Source: Anaerovorax odorimutans (GTDB taxonomy: Bacteria; Bacillota; Clostridia; Peptostreptococcales; JAAYPU01). From it: a stretch of 64,000 nt of DNA. Positions 25,993 to 35,878 of this stretch are shown here, piece after piece. The translations under genes and the position numbers were made by a program. The notes beneath the pieces were generated by a model. It was not told where the DNA came from. It saw nothing but the letters and a program-made list of their open reading frames with translations, and ran no database searches. The stretch's first letter is position 1; each line of letters begins with the position of its first letter. The stretch spans positions 62,001 through 126,000 of the forward strand of contig JAENZQ010000002.1 in the NCBI GenBank assembly GCA_016841185.1, read 5' to 3'.

Positions 25993-26592
25993 TCATTCTT
26001 CATTTTTTATGGCAAGCAGTTCTTCCATCAAACTCATCAATTCTTCTTTTCCTTGTTTATTTAAAGCGGAAACCAGAATAAGAGTATCCTCTTTATTCAT
26101 ATTTAATCCCTTCCTGATAATTGACAAATTTTTCTGCCTTGAATTATTGGAAATTTTATCTGATTTGGTTGCAATGACAAACCCATCTAAATGATAAAAC
26201 TTTAACCAATCATACATCTGCATGTCCATATTGGTTGGGGGGTGCCTTGAGTCAACAAGCTGTCCAACTTTTATCAGATTTTCTCTTGTCTTTAAGTAAT
26301 TTTCTATCATTGATCCCCATTTTTCTTTTTCTGTTTTGGAAACCTTTGCATATCCATATCCGGGTAAATCTACGATCCTGAATGCATTATTCACTTCATA
26401 GAAATTAATGGTTTGTGTTTTTCCCGGGCTGGAACTGGTCCTGGCAAATCTCTTTCGATTTAGTATCAAATTAATCAAAGACGATTTACCTACATTGGAA
26501 CGCCCGGCAAAGGCAATTTCAGGAAGGGTTTTATCAGGATACTGTTGTGAGCTTACTGCGACAGCAGTAAGCTCAACTGTTTTAATAATCAT
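25993..26592 (-). CDS. engB: Ribosome biogenesis GTPase EngB (YsxC/YihA)
   Basis: A 199-aa GTPase with G1 GRSNVGKSS (~residue 30), G2 PGKTQTINFY, G3 DLPGYGYAK (~75), G4 TKSD (~145) and G5 SALNKQG. EngB assists assembly of the large ribosomal subunit. The start lies 3 bp after the lon stop, with the ribosome binding site AAGGAG formed over the lon stop codon, so the two genes are coupled. The lon-engB order is the same as in Bacillus subtilis. Confidence 0.96.
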   Translation of the reverse strand: MIIKTVELTAVAVSSQQYPDKTLPEIAFAGRSNVGKSSLINLILNRKRFARTSSSPGKTQTINFYEVNNAFRIVDLPGYGYAKVSKTEKEKWGSMIENYLKTRENLIKVGQLVDSRHPPTNMDMQMYDWLKFYHLDGFVIATKSDKISNNSRQKNLSIIRKGLNMNKEDTLILVSALNKQGKEELMSLMEELLAIKNEE

Positions 26593-26594
26593 TT

Positions 26595-28928
26595 TTAATT
26601 TTTCTCCTTAACAAGGGTATGCTCTAAAACCTGATCCATTTTTTCTATCAAAACAAATTCCAGCTTCTTTTTAACATTATCAGGAATATCCTCTATATCC
26701 TTTTCATTTTCAGCAGGAAGCAATACTTTTTTTATACCAGCCCTATTGGCTGCCAGTACTTTTTCCTTGATACCGCCTACAGGCAATACTTTCCCTCTTA
26801 AAGTGATTTCTCCCGTCATTGCAACATTTTTATTTGTTGGAATTCCTGTTAAAGAGGAAATTACAGATGTACACATAGTCACCCCTGCTGAAGGACCATC
26901 TTTGGGAGTCGCGCCCTCAGGAATATGAATATGAATATCATAATCTTTATAAAAGTTGTTATCAATATTCAAATCTTTTGCTTTTGAACGGATATAACTG
27001 ATTCCGGCTTTTGCCGACTCCTGCATTACATCGCCCAATTGCCCTGTCAAAACAAGCTTGCCGGTGCCTGGCATTATAGTTGTTTCAATGTAAAGGGTAT
27101 CACCGCCAAAAATAGTCCAGGCTAACCCGGTTGTAACGCCTATTTCATTAACAGTATCAATGACGTCATATCTGTATTTTCTTTTTCCGAGATACTTGTC
27201 CAAATTCCCTGAATTGATACGAACAACGCTGACATTTTTCTCTACGATTCTTTTAGCTGCTTTTCTGCAAACATTGGCAATCTGCCTTTCCAGATTTCTC
27301 ACACCCGATTCTTTTGTATAATAATTCACAACATCTCTTATAACCTGCTCAGATAAAAATATGCTTTTCTCTTCCAATCCATGTTCTTTTTTCTGCTTTG
27401 GAACCAGATATTTCAATGCAATATTTACTTTTTCTTCTTCAGTATATCCCGATACTTCAATAACTTCCATTCTATCTAATAATGGTCTCGGAATAGTCTC
27501 TGTAGTGTTTGCCGTTGTGATAAACATTACTTTTGACAAATCAAAGGGTACCTCAAGATAATGATCGGTAAATTCTTTATTTTGCTCAGGATCCAGCACC
27601 TCTAACAAAGCAGATGCAGGATCTCCTCTGAAGTCATTCCCGATTTTATCCACTTCGTCAAAGAGAAAAACCGGATTATTGGATTCAGCATCTTTAATAG
27701 CAGAAATGATCCGACCAGGTATTGCTCCGATATAAGTACGCCTATGTCCTCTTATTTCTGCTTCATCTCTCACTCCACCCAAAGACATTCTGACAAAATT
27801 TCTGCTTAATGATCTGGCTACGGATTTCGCTATAGAAGTTTTACCTACGCCCGGAGGACCAACTAAACAGAGTATCGGGCCTTTCATGCCTTTAGATAAT
27901 TTCCTGACTGCAAGATACTCCAAGACCCTTTCTTTTACTTTTTCAAGTCCATAATGATCTTCCTCTAAAATCTTCCTTGAACGATTGATATCAATGCTGT
28001 CCTTGGTCTTTTTATTCCAAGGTAATTCCAATATCCACTCTACATAGGTTCTGATAACACCGCTTTCAGCTGAAGAAGATGGAATCTTGGCAAGCCTGTT
28101 TATTTCTTTTTCTACTTTTTCATGAATTTTCTTAGACAATTTCAGTTTCTTAAGCTTTGATAAATATTTTTCAATCTCCTCTTCGATGCCCTCATCTTGT
28201 CCAAGCTCTTCCTGAATGGCTCTCAGCTGCTCTTTGAGATAATATTCTTTCTGTACTTTATTTATCTGCGAGCGCACTTTTATATTAATATCTCTTTCTA
28301 TTTTCAGAACTTCATTTTCCCTGGTTATAAGTTTGTGTATGATTTCTAAACGATTTTTAAAATCAAAAGCTTCAAGAATTTCTTGTTTTTGATCGATACG
28401 AATATCCATATGCGATGTAATAACATCTGCCAGTCTGCCTGGTTCTTCTATGGAAGCAACAGAAGGAAAAATATCGGGAGATATTTTTGAATTTAATGTC
28501 AGATATTCTTCAAATTTATTAAGTACGGCTCTCATCAATGCTTCTATTTCCTTGGAAACATCTGACGAATCTTCTTCATATACCTCTTCAATCTCACACT
28601 TAAAAAAAGGTTCTTCAAAAATCGTATCCTTTATAACACCTCTGCTAAGGCCTTCTACCAGAACACGTATAGCATCCCCGGGCAGCTTCAGCATTTGTTT
28701 TATTTTAGCGACGGTTCCTATTTTATAAAAATCTTCTGTAGTCGGAATATCTGTTTCTGCATTGATCTGAGAAGAGAGAAAAATAAGCTGATCATTGATC
28801 ATAGCCTCTTCTAAAGCATTTATGGATTTTTCCCTTCCCACATCAAAATGCAATACCATATACGGAAAAATTGCCAACCCTCTTAAAGGAATCATGGGTA
28901 AACTGATACTTTCCTTCTTAGTACTCAT
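26595..28928 (-). CDS. lon: ATP-dependent protease La (LonA)
   Basis: A 777-aa LonA with an N-terminal substrate-binding LAN domain ([20 protein letters not shown]), a central AAA+ module (Walker [10 protein letters not shown], Walker [11 protein letters not shown]) and a C-terminal peptidase with the Ser-Lys dyad (KDGPSAGVT and [10 protein letters not shown]). It degrades damaged and regulatory proteins in the cytosol. The start was moved 12 codons to the ATG at 28928, preceded by AAGGAG. It has its own sigma-A promoter after the clpX terminator, so it need not follow clpPX expression. Confidence 0.97.
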   Translation of the reverse strand: MSTKKESISLPMIPLRGLAIFPYMVLHFDVGREKSINALEEAMINDQLIFLSSQINAETDIPTTEDFYKIGTVAKIKQMLKLPGDAIRVLVEGLSRGVIKDTIFEEPFFKCEIEEVYEEDSSDVSKEIEALMRAVLNKFEEYLTLNSKISPDIFPSVASIEEPGRLADVITSHMDIRIDQKQEILEAFDFKNRLEIIHKLITRENEVLKIERDINIKVRSQINKVQKEYYLKEQLRAIQEELGQDEGIEEEIEKYLSKLKKLKLSKKIHEKVEKEINRLAKIPSSSAESGVIRTYVEWILELPWNKKTKDSIDINRSRKILEEDHYGLEKVKERVLEYLAVRKLSKGMKGPILCLVGPPGVGKTSIAKSVARSLSRNFVRMSLGGVRDEAEIRGHRRTYIGAIPGRIISAIKDAESNNPVFLFDEVDKIGNDFRGDPASALLEVLDPEQNKEFTDHYLEVPFDLSKVMFITTANTTETIPRPLLDRMEVIEVSGYTEEEKVNIALKYLVPKQKKEHGLEEKSIFLSEQVIRDVVNYYTKESGVRNLERQIANVCRKAAKRIVEKNVSVVRINSGNLDKYLGKRKYRYDVIDTVNEIGVTTGLAWTIFGGDTLYIETTIMPGTGKLVLTGQLGDVMQESAKAGISYIRSKAKDLNIDNNFYKDYDIHIHIPEGATPKDGPSAGVTMCTSVISSLTGIPTNKNVAMTGEITLRGKVLPVGGIKEKVLAANRAGIKKVLLPAENEKDIEDIPDNVKKKLEFVLIEKMDQVLEHTLVKEKN

Positions 28929-29052
28929 TATATCACTCCTTGCTATTATCCTTAGCTTGTACATTGTCTATATAATTTAAATATGTGAATCATAGTTTCC
29001 ATATATTTATTTTGATGAAAAACAGTTTTTATATACTTTTATTGTGACAAAT

Positions 29053-29081
29053 ATTATAAACAAATCAAATATATATTTCAA
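29053..29081 (-). promoter_or_regulatory. Sigma-A promoter of lon-engB
   Basis: TTGAAA (29076-29081), 17 bp, TATAAT (29053-29058) on the minus strand. No CIRCE or CtsR heptad repeat is visible around it. Confidence 0.7.
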
Positions 29082-29103
29082 TATTTTCCATCAGGTTAAT
29101 CAA

Positions 29104-29132
29104 AGAAAAACAGGCGGCGTTGCCGTCTGTTT
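29104..29132 (-). terminator. Terminator overlapping the clpX stop codon
   Basis: AAACAGACGGC / GCCGCCTGTTT stem (one mismatch, AAC loop) followed by TTTCTTTG on the minus strand; its 5' arm starts within the clpX stop codon. Confidence 0.65.
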
Positions 29133-30390
29133 ATGATGCCGATTCCTGATTTCGATTTCTTTTTTTCGAATCTTCTATCACAAGAGTTGGGTCTGTACTA
29201 TTAAATATGGTCTCTTTTGTAATAATACATTTTCTGATATCATTACGAGACGGTATCTCATACATAATCTCGGTCATAACTTTTTCAAGAATGCTTCTCA
29301 ATCCCCGGGCTCCTGTTTTCTTTTCGATTGCTTTTTCTGCTATAGCCTTATAGGCCTCTTCTTCTATTTCCAGTTCCACATCATCCATTTCAAACAGCTT
29401 TTTATACTGCTTTATCAATGCATTCTTGGGCTCTCTGATAATTCGAATCAACGCTTCTTTTCCCAGCTCCGACAGTGTGATAATAACCGGAAGTCTTCCT
29501 ATAAATTCCGGAATCAAGCCATACTTCAACAAATCTTCCGGTTGGACCTGAGTCAAAATTTTACTGACTTCTACAATAGATTTTTGATTATCTGAAGTAA
29601 ACCCAATAGTTTTTTCTCCAATTCTGTTTTTTATAATTTTATCGAGGCCATCAAAGGCGCCTCCGCAAATAAACAGTATATCCGTTGTATCAATTTGAAT
29701 AAACTCCTGATGAGGGTGTTTTCGGCCACCTTGCGGGGGAACACTTGCAACTGTTCCCTCCAATATTTTCAAGAGTGCCTGCTGCACACCTTCACCGCTT
29801 ACATCCCGTGTAATGGAAGGATTATCTGTCTTCCTTGCAATCTTATCGATTTCATCAATATATATGATACCCTTCTGGGCACGATCAATGTCATAATCGG
29901 CAGACTGAATCAATTTTAATAATATATTTTCAACATCTTCACCAACATAACCTGCTTCTGTCAGAGCAGTTGCATCGGCTATTGCAAAAGGGACATTCAG
30001 TATTTTTGCCAGAGTTTGAGCAAGCAAAGTTTTACCTGATCCTGTAGGTCCGATCATAACGATATTACTTTTCTGAATCTCCACATCACTTTTGCTGGTA
30101 TTGTTTATTCTTTTGTAATGATTATAAACAGCCACGGCTAAACCTTTTTTTGCTTCATCCTGTTCGATCACATATTCGTTTAATATCTGGAAAATATCTT
30201 TGGGTTTTGGAAGCTTTTCCGCATATTGATTATTGAGAGAACCTGCTTCCTCAGAAATAATTTCCTGACACAATTCAATGCATTCATCACAGATATAAAC
30301 GCTTGGCCCTGCTACCAATCGCTTGACCTGATCCTGAGATTTACCGCAAAAAGAACACTTCAACTGTTTTTTTTCATCAAATCTGGACAT
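29131..30390 (-). CDS. clpX: ClpXP ATPase subunit ClpX
   Basis: A 419-aa AAA+ unfoldase, matching the usual length. The N-terminal zinc-binding domain has CSFCGKSQ...CDECIELC. Walker A is GPTGSGKT, Walker [12 protein letters not shown], followed by the sensor regions and the arginine-finger segment. ClpX unfolds substrates for ClpP. The ORF track start was moved 11 codons to the ATG at 30390, preceded by AGAGGTG. It lies 13 bp after clpP. Confidence 0.97.
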   Translation of the reverse strand: MSRFDEKKQLKCSFCGKSQDQVKRLVAGPSVYICDECIELCQEIISEEAGSLNNQYAEKLPKPKDIFQILNEYVIEQDEAKKGLAVAVYNHYKRINNTSKSDVEIQKSNIVMIGPTGSGKTLLAQTLAKILNVPFAIADATALTEAGYVGEDVENILLKLIQSADYDIDRAQKGIIYIDEIDKIARKTDNPSITRDVSGEGVQQALLKILEGTVASVPPQGGRKHPHQEFIQIDTTDILFICGGAFDGLDKIIKNRIGEKTIGFTSDNQKSIVEVSKILTQVQPEDLLKYGLIPEFIGRLPVIITLSELGKEALIRIIREPKNALIKQYKKLFEMDDVELEIEEEAYKAIAEKAIEKKTGARGLRSILEKVMTEIMYEIPSRNDIRKCIITKETIFNSTDPTLVIEDSKKRNRNQESAS

Positions 30391-30403
30391 CAGTTCACCT
30401 CTG

Positions 30404-30991
30404 TTACTTTTTTTTAGATGCAATTACTTTATCTATTATACCATATTCAACAGCCTCTTCTGCAGTCATAAAATTGTCTCTGTCTGTATCTCTGGCTACT
30501 TTCTCAATTAACTGACCTGTTCGTTCACTTAATATGTTATTTATTTTATCTCTCATTTTCAAAATTCTTTCCGTATGAATTCGGATATCTTCTGCTTGAC
30601 CCCGCATACCACCTATAGGCTGGTGAATCATAATTTCCGAATTAGGAAGCGCATATCTCTTCCCTTTTGCACCTGCAGCCAGCAAAAAAGCACCCATACT
30701 GGCGGCCATGCCAACGCATGTCGTAGAAACATCCGGCTTAATATGCTGCATAGTGTCATAAATTGCCATTCCTGCTGTAATGGATCCTCCAGGGCTGTTG
30801 ATATATAACATAATATCTTTATCCGGGTCCTCAGATTCGAGAAACAAAAGCTGGGCAACAATAAGACTTGCCACATTATCATTTACTTCTTCCCCTAAAA
30901 AAACAACTCTGTCTTTTAGCAACCGGGAATAAATATCATACGATCTTTCTCCTCTATTAGTCTGCTCGACCACCATAGGAATAAGCGACAT
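30404..30991 (-). CDS. clpP: ATP-dependent Clp protease proteolytic subunit
   Basis: A 195-aa serine peptidase. Catalytic Ser is in [11 protein letters not shown] (~residue 97), His in IMIHQPIGG (~122) and Asp in RDTDRDNFM (~171). It forms the barrel-shaped ClpP tetradecamer used by ClpX. AGGAGG precedes the ATG by 8-9 nt. Encoded between tig and clpX in the standard order. Confidence 0.97.
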   Translation of the reverse strand: MSLIPMVVEQTNRGERSYDIYSRLLKDRVVFLGEEVNDNVASLIVAQLLFLESEDPDKDIMLYINSPGGSITAGMAIYDTMQHIKPDVSTTCVGMAASMGAFLLAAGAKGKRYALPNSEIMIHQPIGGMRGQAEDIRIHTERILKMRDKINNILSERTGQLIEKVARDTDRDNFMTAEEAVEYGIIDKVIASKKK

Positions 30992-31014
30992 AATTCATTC
31001 CTCCTCTTAGATAA

Positions 31015-32301
31015 TTATGAAAGCTTGGCATTATCAAGTAAAAATTCTATGGTTTTAGTATATTTCAAATCTTTTTTAATGTAATCATAATTTTCTGGTT
31101 TTAGAGATTTTTTAAAGCTCTCAACATCTGTTTTATATTCATCTGCAAATTTTTTGATTTCATCCTCCATATCCTCATCTGACACCTGGATATCTTCAAG
31201 ATCTGATACAGCTTCAACTGCAAGCCGTGTTTTAACTTTTAACTCAGCATCCTTTCTCATATCCTCTTTTAATCCATTCATGTCTTTATTGATATATTTC
31301 AGATAATTTTCTATATCCAAGCCCTGATATTTTAATTGAAAGTCAAATTCTTTAATCATATCGTCGATCTGATCTTCTATCATGACTTCAGGAATATCTG
31401 TTTCTGTCTGCTCTATTAATTTTTCAAGCACTGCTTTTTTTTGCTCGTTTTCCGCTTTATCTTTTGCTGTTTTCAGCTGTTTTTCGTAAATATCCTTCTT
31501 TAATTCTTCTAATGTGTCAAACTCACTGACATCTTTAGCAAATTCATCATCCAGCTCAGGCATTTCCTTCTCCTGAACTTGATTGATATGCACTTTGAAA
31601 ACAGCTTCTTTCCCTGCAAGGTTGGGATTATAATCTTCAGGAAAAGTAACATTGACTTCAACTTCTTCTCCCGCTTTGTGTCCTATCAACTGCTCTTCAA
31701 ACCCGGGAATATAACTTCCTGATCCTATAACAAGAATCTGATTTTCTGCAGTCCCTCCTTCGAACTGCTCCTCTCCGATATAACCCTTGTAATCAATGGT
31801 AACAGAGTCACCTTCTTGTACTTCTCTTTCTACATTAATGAGGCGAGCATTTCTTTCTTGCATAAAGCTAATCTCTTTGTCAACGTCTTCATCTGTAACA
31901 TTATACTCAACTTTTTTTGCTTCTATACCTTTGTAGTCCTTAACGACGACTTCCGGCTTCACAGTAACCATTACACTGATAATGAGATTTTTGCCTTTTC
32001 CTATCTCTTCAATATCAATAGCAGGCCGGTCCACCGGTTCAAGTTTCAACTCTTCTATCGCATTGGTGTACTCTGAAGGAAATAAATTATTGATAGCATC
32101 ATCATAGAAAACACCTTCTCCATATTTCATTTCAATAATTTTTCTGGGCGCCTTCCCTTTTCTGAAACCGTCTACTATATATTTTTTCTTATTCCGCTCA
32201 TATGCTTTTTGTACAGCTTCCTCAAAATTATCTGCACCGATTTCCATTTTAAATGTCACTTCGTTCTTTTCCTTCTTAACAAATTCATAACTTGATTTCA
32301 T
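31015..32301 (-). CDS. tig: Trigger factor (ribosome-associated chaperone, peptidyl-prolyl isomerase)
   Basis: A 428-aa trigger factor. The ribosome-binding domain contains FRKGKAPRKIIEMKYG (GFRxGxxP signature, ~residues 43-58). The FKBP-type PPIase domain spans about 150-240 (GDSVTIDYKGYIGEEQFEGG), followed by the long helical chaperone arms. It shields nascent chains at the ribosome exit. The start was moved eight codons to the ATG at 32301, which has GAGGAGG. First gene of the tig-clpP-clpX group, behind a strong promoter and a perfect 26-bp palindrome in the leader. Confidence 0.96.
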   Translation of the reverse strand: MKSSYEFVKKEKNEVTFKMEIGADNFEEAVQKAYERNKKKYIVDGFRKGKAPRKIIEMKYGEGVFYDDAINNLFPSEYTNAIEELKLEPVDRPAIDIEEIGKGKNLIISVMVTVKPEVVVKDYKGIEAKKVEYNVTDEDVDKEISFMQERNARLINVEREVQEGDSVTIDYKGYIGEEQFEGGTAENQILVIGSGSYIPGFEEQLIGHKAGEEVEVNVTFPEDYNPNLAGKEAVFKVHINQVQEKEMPELDDEFAKDVSEFDTLEELKKDIYEKQLKTAKDKAENEQKKAVLEKLIEQTETDIPEVMIEDQIDDMIKEFDFQLKYQGLDIENYLKYINKDMNGLKEDMRKDAELKVKTRLAVEAVSDLEDIQVSDEDMEDEIKKFADEYKTDVESFKKSLKPENYDYIKKDLKYTKTIEFLLDNAKLS

Positions 32302-32375
32302 GATATATTTCCTCCTCAAAAGCAACTTTTATATTAATGATTTGTATACATTTGTGATTTCTATAAGACCAATTT

Positions 32376-32401
32376 AAGACCAATGGAATTCCATTGGTCT
32401 T
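32376..32401. promoter_or_regulatory. Perfect 26-bp palindrome in the tig leader
   Basis: AAGACCAATGGAATTCCATTGGTCTT is a zero-loop perfect palindrome, 24 bp downstream of the tig -10 box, hence within the 5' untranslated region. An extra AAGACCAAT half-site precedes it (32365-32373). It could be an operator or an mRNA hairpin. It does not match the CIRCE or CtsR consensus. Confidence 0.6.
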
Positions 32402-32424
32402 TATATTTTCTGCATAATATAATA

Positions 32425-32452
32425 ATTATACCATTCTACATTCAGTTGTAAA
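32425..32452 (-). promoter_or_regulatory. Sigma-A promoter of tig-clpP-clpX
   Basis: TTTACA (32447-32452), 16 bp, TATAAT (32425-32430) on the minus strand. Confidence 0.8.
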
Positions 32453-32515
32453 CCCAAGAATCATATTTTCTTTTATTCTTTTAATTTTTTAATTTAAATT
32501 TTTATGAATTCCTTC

Positions 32516-32545
32516 TTGACTATCAAGAAACGTATCCGATACAAT
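32516..32545 (+). promoter_or_regulatory. Sigma-A promoter of the second sigma-54 activator
   Basis: TTGACT (32516-32521), 18 bp, TACAAT (32540-32545), 50 bp before the start codon. Confidence 0.6.
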
Positions 32546-32595
32546 TATAAATAGGTTGATACAGAAATGAAGCAAAGGAGGAGATAATAGAAGTT

Positions 32596-34020
32596 ATGAA
32601 GGATGAAGGAATTATAGAAACAAACCCTGTTACAGATGAATTTATTTCAAAGACCTCTAATGAAGAATTGCTTTCAGTATTAGATTATGTTCAGGACGCC
32701 ATTATTATCGATGACGAAAACGGAAACACATTATGGGTGAATAAAGCTGCAGAAGAGCTTTATTACATAAAAAAGGAAGATATTATCGGGCATAACATTT
32801 CTGAATTGGAGAATTCAGGGATTTTTTCTCCATCTGTTGCTAAAATGGTATTAGAAAAGAAAAAGTCCGTCAGCATTCTCCACAGTAATAAAGAAGGCAA
32901 AAAACTCCTTACCACCGGTTCTCCCATTTTTGGTCAGGATCATAAAATCAAAAAAATCATCAGTACCTCACGGGACATCACGGAACTAATCCAGCTTAAA
33001 AACAGGATCGAAGATGTTCAAACTGCTTTAGATGAATTAAAATCGCAGAAGAAGGTGTTCTATGGAGATATCATTGCCAACAGCCCTACTATGTATAATG
33101 TCATTCAATTGGCAAAACGATTGGCTCAAATCGACTCAACTGTACTGATTACCGGCGAATCCGGTGTCGGAAAAGGCGTTATTGCCAAACTGCTTCATGA
33201 AACAGGGAAACGAAAAAATTATCCTTTCGTAAAAGTCAATTGCGGTGCTATTCCGGATAATCTTATCGAATCCGAGCTTTTTGGCTACGAATCCGGTGCT
33301 TTCACGGGGTCAAGAAAAGAAGGAAAAAAGGGCTTATTTGAAATGGCACAAAATGGAACCATTTTTCTGGATGAAATATCCGAGCTACCCCTTCATCTTC
33401 AGGTTAAAATACTTCAGATTATTCAAGATAAAGAGATCCAAAGAGTCGGAAGCGTAGAATCAATATCTGTAAATGTAAGAATTATTGCTGCCACCAATAA
33501 AGATTTGCATTCAATGGTCAATGAAGGGAAATTTCGGGAAGATCTTTATTATCGGTTATATGTAGTGCCCATTAATATTCCTCCTTTACGAGAAAGGCAG
33601 GAAGATATTATTCCCATGGTAAGGCATTTCCTGCAAAAATATAATAAAAAATTCAATGATAAAAAAAGAATCGATCACAATACTATTGCTATGCTTATCA
33701 AATACCACTGGCCCGGCAACGTCAGAGAATTGGAGAATATCATTGAGAGACTTATTATTACGACAAAAGGTACTATCATCCTACCCGACAACCTGCCAAC
33801 TTATATATTCGAAAATACACGAAGCACCAGCGGAGAAATAACTCTGTTTCCTATCATGAATTTGAAAAAAGCTCTTGAGGAAACAGAAAAACAAATCCTA
33901 AAAAATGCTGCTGATAAATATAAAACTACAAGGCAAATTGCAAAAGCTTTAGGGGTAAGCCAGCCTACAGTTGTAAGGAAGATGCAGAGATATAAAATAA
34001 CCGGATCAATTGATGCATAA
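32596..34020 (+). CDS. PAS-domain sigma-54 enhancer-binding regulator
   Basis: A 474-aa activator. A PAS domain (~residues 25-130, IIIDDENGNTLWVNKAAEELY) is followed by an AAA+ domain with Walker A GESGVGKG, a contact loop reading GAFTGS instead of GAFTGA, Walker B GTIFLDEIS and [10 protein letters not shown]. The C-terminal helix-turn-helix (TTRQIAKALGVSQPTVVRKMQRY) resembles TyrR-type domains. AGGAGG lies 14 bases before the ATG, which is long, but I see no better start. It points at the -24/-12 promoter at 34201 and probably activates the aldehyde dehydrogenase-transaminase operon; a gattc-N6-gaatc repeat at 34120-34135 is a possible binding site. Confidence 0.92.
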   Translation: MKDEGIIETNPVTDEFISKTSNEELLSVLDYVQDAIIIDDENGNTLWVNKAAEELYYIKKEDIIGHNISELENSGIFSPSVAKMVLEKKKSVSILHSNKEGKKLLTTGSPIFGQDHKIKKIISTSRDITELIQLKNRIEDVQTALDELKSQKKVFYGDIIANSPTMYNVIQLAKRLAQIDSTVLITGESGVGKGVIAKLLHETGKRKNYPFVKVNCGAIPDNLIESELFGYESGAFTGSRKEGKKGLFEMAQNGTIFLDEISELPLHLQVKILQIIQDKEIQRVGSVESISVNVRIIAATNKDLHSMVNEGKFREDLYYRLYVVPINIPPLRERQEDIIPMVRHFLQKYNKKFNDKKRIDHNTIAMLIKYHWPGNVRELENIIERLIITTKGTIILPDNLPTYIFENTRSTSGEITLFPIMNLKKALEETEKQILKNAADKYKTTRQIAKALGVSQPTVVRKMQRYKITGSIDA

Positions 34021-34200
34021 TAGTATCATTGATTACTTTTTAAATCATTCTCTGAAAGCCCACAAATTTCAAAAGTTGCAAATATCAAAAATAAAAAATC
34101 CATTTTAAAATAGTTTGGAGATTCACATTTGAATCGTTTTATGATGTTGAATGCTATGGTTTCTTATCGAAAATGCGCTTTTATAAGTCATTGCAATATT

Positions 34201-34215
34201 TGGTATAGTTTTTGC
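34201..34215 (+). promoter_or_regulatory. Sigma-54 (-24/-12) promoter of the aldehyde dehydrogenase-transaminase operon
   Basis: TGGTATAGTTTTTGC: the invariant GG (34202-34203) and GC (34214-34215) are separated by exactly 10 bp, with the TTGC context. It lies 150 bp upstream of the aldehyde dehydrogenase and downstream of a sigma-54 activator gene. The -24 element is TGGTA rather than TGGCA. The rest of 34021-34369 shows only AT-rich leader and the possible activator site at 34120-34135. Confidence 0.75.
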
Positions 34216-34369
34216 GTAAGAAGAGCATTATAAAATTACATAGAATAAAAATCGCATTTTTTGGGTTATTTTACAAATTATTTAGGTAATATTTAGTTTA
34301 TTTTAACATTTTTTTGTTATTATAAACTAACTATATTATATAATTTCAATTAAAAGGAGGCTGTTAAAT

Positions 34370-35773
34370 ATGAATGCTGCTGAATATGTAGCAAATCTGG
34401 TTGAGAGGGCTAAAAAAGCTCAGACAATAGCTGAAGGCTTTACACAGGAGCAGGTGGACGAACTTTGTGCCGCTATTGCATACAATGGCACAAAGAAAGA
34501 TTTTGCAACTGAAACATCTAAATTATTAGTTGAAGAATCAGGGATGGGTTTAGTCGAGCATAAAGTCGGCAAAATGATGACAAAAATTAAAGGCACTTAC
34601 CGAGATATGAAGGGTAAGAAATCTGTAGGTGTAGTAGAAAGAAATGAAGCATTAGGATTGATGAAGCTGGCAAAACCTGTCGGCGTTATCGGCGCACTTA
34701 TCCCTGTAACCAACGGAGAAGCAACTCCTTTTGTCAAGGCAATCAGTGCTATCAAAGGAAGAAATGCTATTATTCTTGCACCTCACCCAAAAGCAAAGAA
34801 AACAAATATGGTTGCCACTGAAAACATCCGCGCTACTCTTAAAAAATACAATGCACCTGAAGACCTGGTAATTGCCATTGAACCTGAATATGTCAGTGTA
34901 GAATGCAGCGGTGAATTAATGAAGCAAGTGGACATGGTACTTGCAACAGGCGGTACACCAATGGTTAAAGCTGCATATAGTTCCGGAACACCAACCATCG
35001 GTGTCGGAACAGGAAATGCATCCATGATCGTGGACGGCTCAACAGATTTGGATGAAGCTGCCAACATGGTTATGCGCTCCAAGACTTTTGACCATGCAAC
35101 AAGTTGTTCTACCGAAAACAACTTGGTTATAAATGAAGAAGTCTATGATGATTTTGTAAAAGCATTAGAAAAGCAAGGCGGTTATTTGATCAAAAACGGC
35201 ACACCTGAAAAAGATAAATTGAGAGAAGCAGTATGGCCTGACGGACATACATTAAGCAGACACATTGTTGCACAACCTGTAGAAAAAATTGCGGAAATTG
35301 CAGGGCTAAAACTTCCGGCCGGAACAAAATTCATCATGGTCGAAGAAGATGGCATAGGACCCAACAACTTATTTTCAGGTGAAAAATTATCTGTTATCAC
35401 AACGCTTCACAAATACAGAGATTTCCATGATGGATTAGATAAACTTGAAAGCATTATTAACTATATGGGTCAGGGACATTCATGCGGTATTCACACAAAA
35501 CATGATTATCGTGTCCTTGAACTGGCAGAAAGAATGAAAGTCGCCCGAATCATGGTTAACCAGCCACAATGCCTGGCCAACAGCGGTGCATGGACAAATG
35601 GTATGCCGATGTCCATGACATTAGGATGCGGTACATGGGGAAACAACAGCATATCCGATAATGTTACATGGAAAGACCTTCTGAATTTCACCTGGGTTTC
35701 TTACCCAATACCTTCGACTCAGCCTACAGACGAAGAGCTTTTTCCGGCATCCGTTGTAGAATTCAATAAATAG
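34370..35773 (+). CDS. CoA-acylating aldehyde dehydrogenase
   Basis: A 467-aa enzyme of the acylating aldehyde dehydrogenase group (relatives: AdhE N-domain, SucD, sulfoacetaldehyde dehydrogenase SauS). The nucleophilic Cys lies in FDHATSCSTENNLVI (~residue 246), and the nucleotide-binding segment is LATGGTPMVKAAYSSGTPTIGVGTGN. It should oxidise an aldehyde to an acyl-CoA with NAD(P). The aldehyde presumably comes from the transaminase encoded downstream. Candidate substrates are sulfoacetaldehyde, malonate or succinate semialdehyde; the sequence alone does not decide. AGGAGG 9 nt before the ATG. Expression is predicted to be sigma-54 dependent. Confidence 0.85.
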   Translation: MNAAEYVANLVERAKKAQTIAEGFTQEQVDELCAAIAYNGTKKDFATETSKLLVEESGMGLVEHKVGKMMTKIKGTYRDMKGKKSVGVVERNEALGLMKLAKPVGVIGALIPVTNGEATPFVKAISAIKGRNAIILAPHPKAKKTNMVATENIRATLKKYNAPEDLVIAIEPEYVSVECSGELMKQVDMVLATGGTPMVKAAYSSGTPTIGVGTGNASMIVDGSTDLDEAANMVMRSKTFDHATSCSTENNLVINEEVYDDFVKALEKQGGYLIKNGTPEKDKLREAVWPDGHTLSRHIVAQPVEKIAEIAGLKLPAGTKFIMVEEDGIGPNNLFSGEKLSVITTLHKYRDFHDGLDKLESIINYMGQGHSCGIHTKHDYRVLELAERMKVARIMVNQPQCLANSGAWTNGMPMSMTLGCGTWGNNSISDNVTWKDLLNFTWVSYPIPSTQPTDEELFPASVVEFNK

Positions 35774-35798
35774 ATCCTATTCAATCAAGTAACCATTA

Positions 35799-35834
35799 TT
35801 CATCGGGGATATCCAACGGGATATTCCTGGTGAA
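35799..35834 (+). other. Intercistronic hairpin between dehydrogenase and transaminase genes
   Basis: TTCATCGGGGATATCC (35799-35814) pairs with GGATATTCCTGGTGAA (35819-35834) over 16 bp with three G-U pairs and a 4-nt AACG loop. No T tract follows, so it looks like an mRNA stability or processing element rather than a terminator. Confidence 0.6.
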
Positions 35835-35878
35835 TCTTCCTATCATAAATGTTCATTCTAAATTGGAGGTTTAATAAT

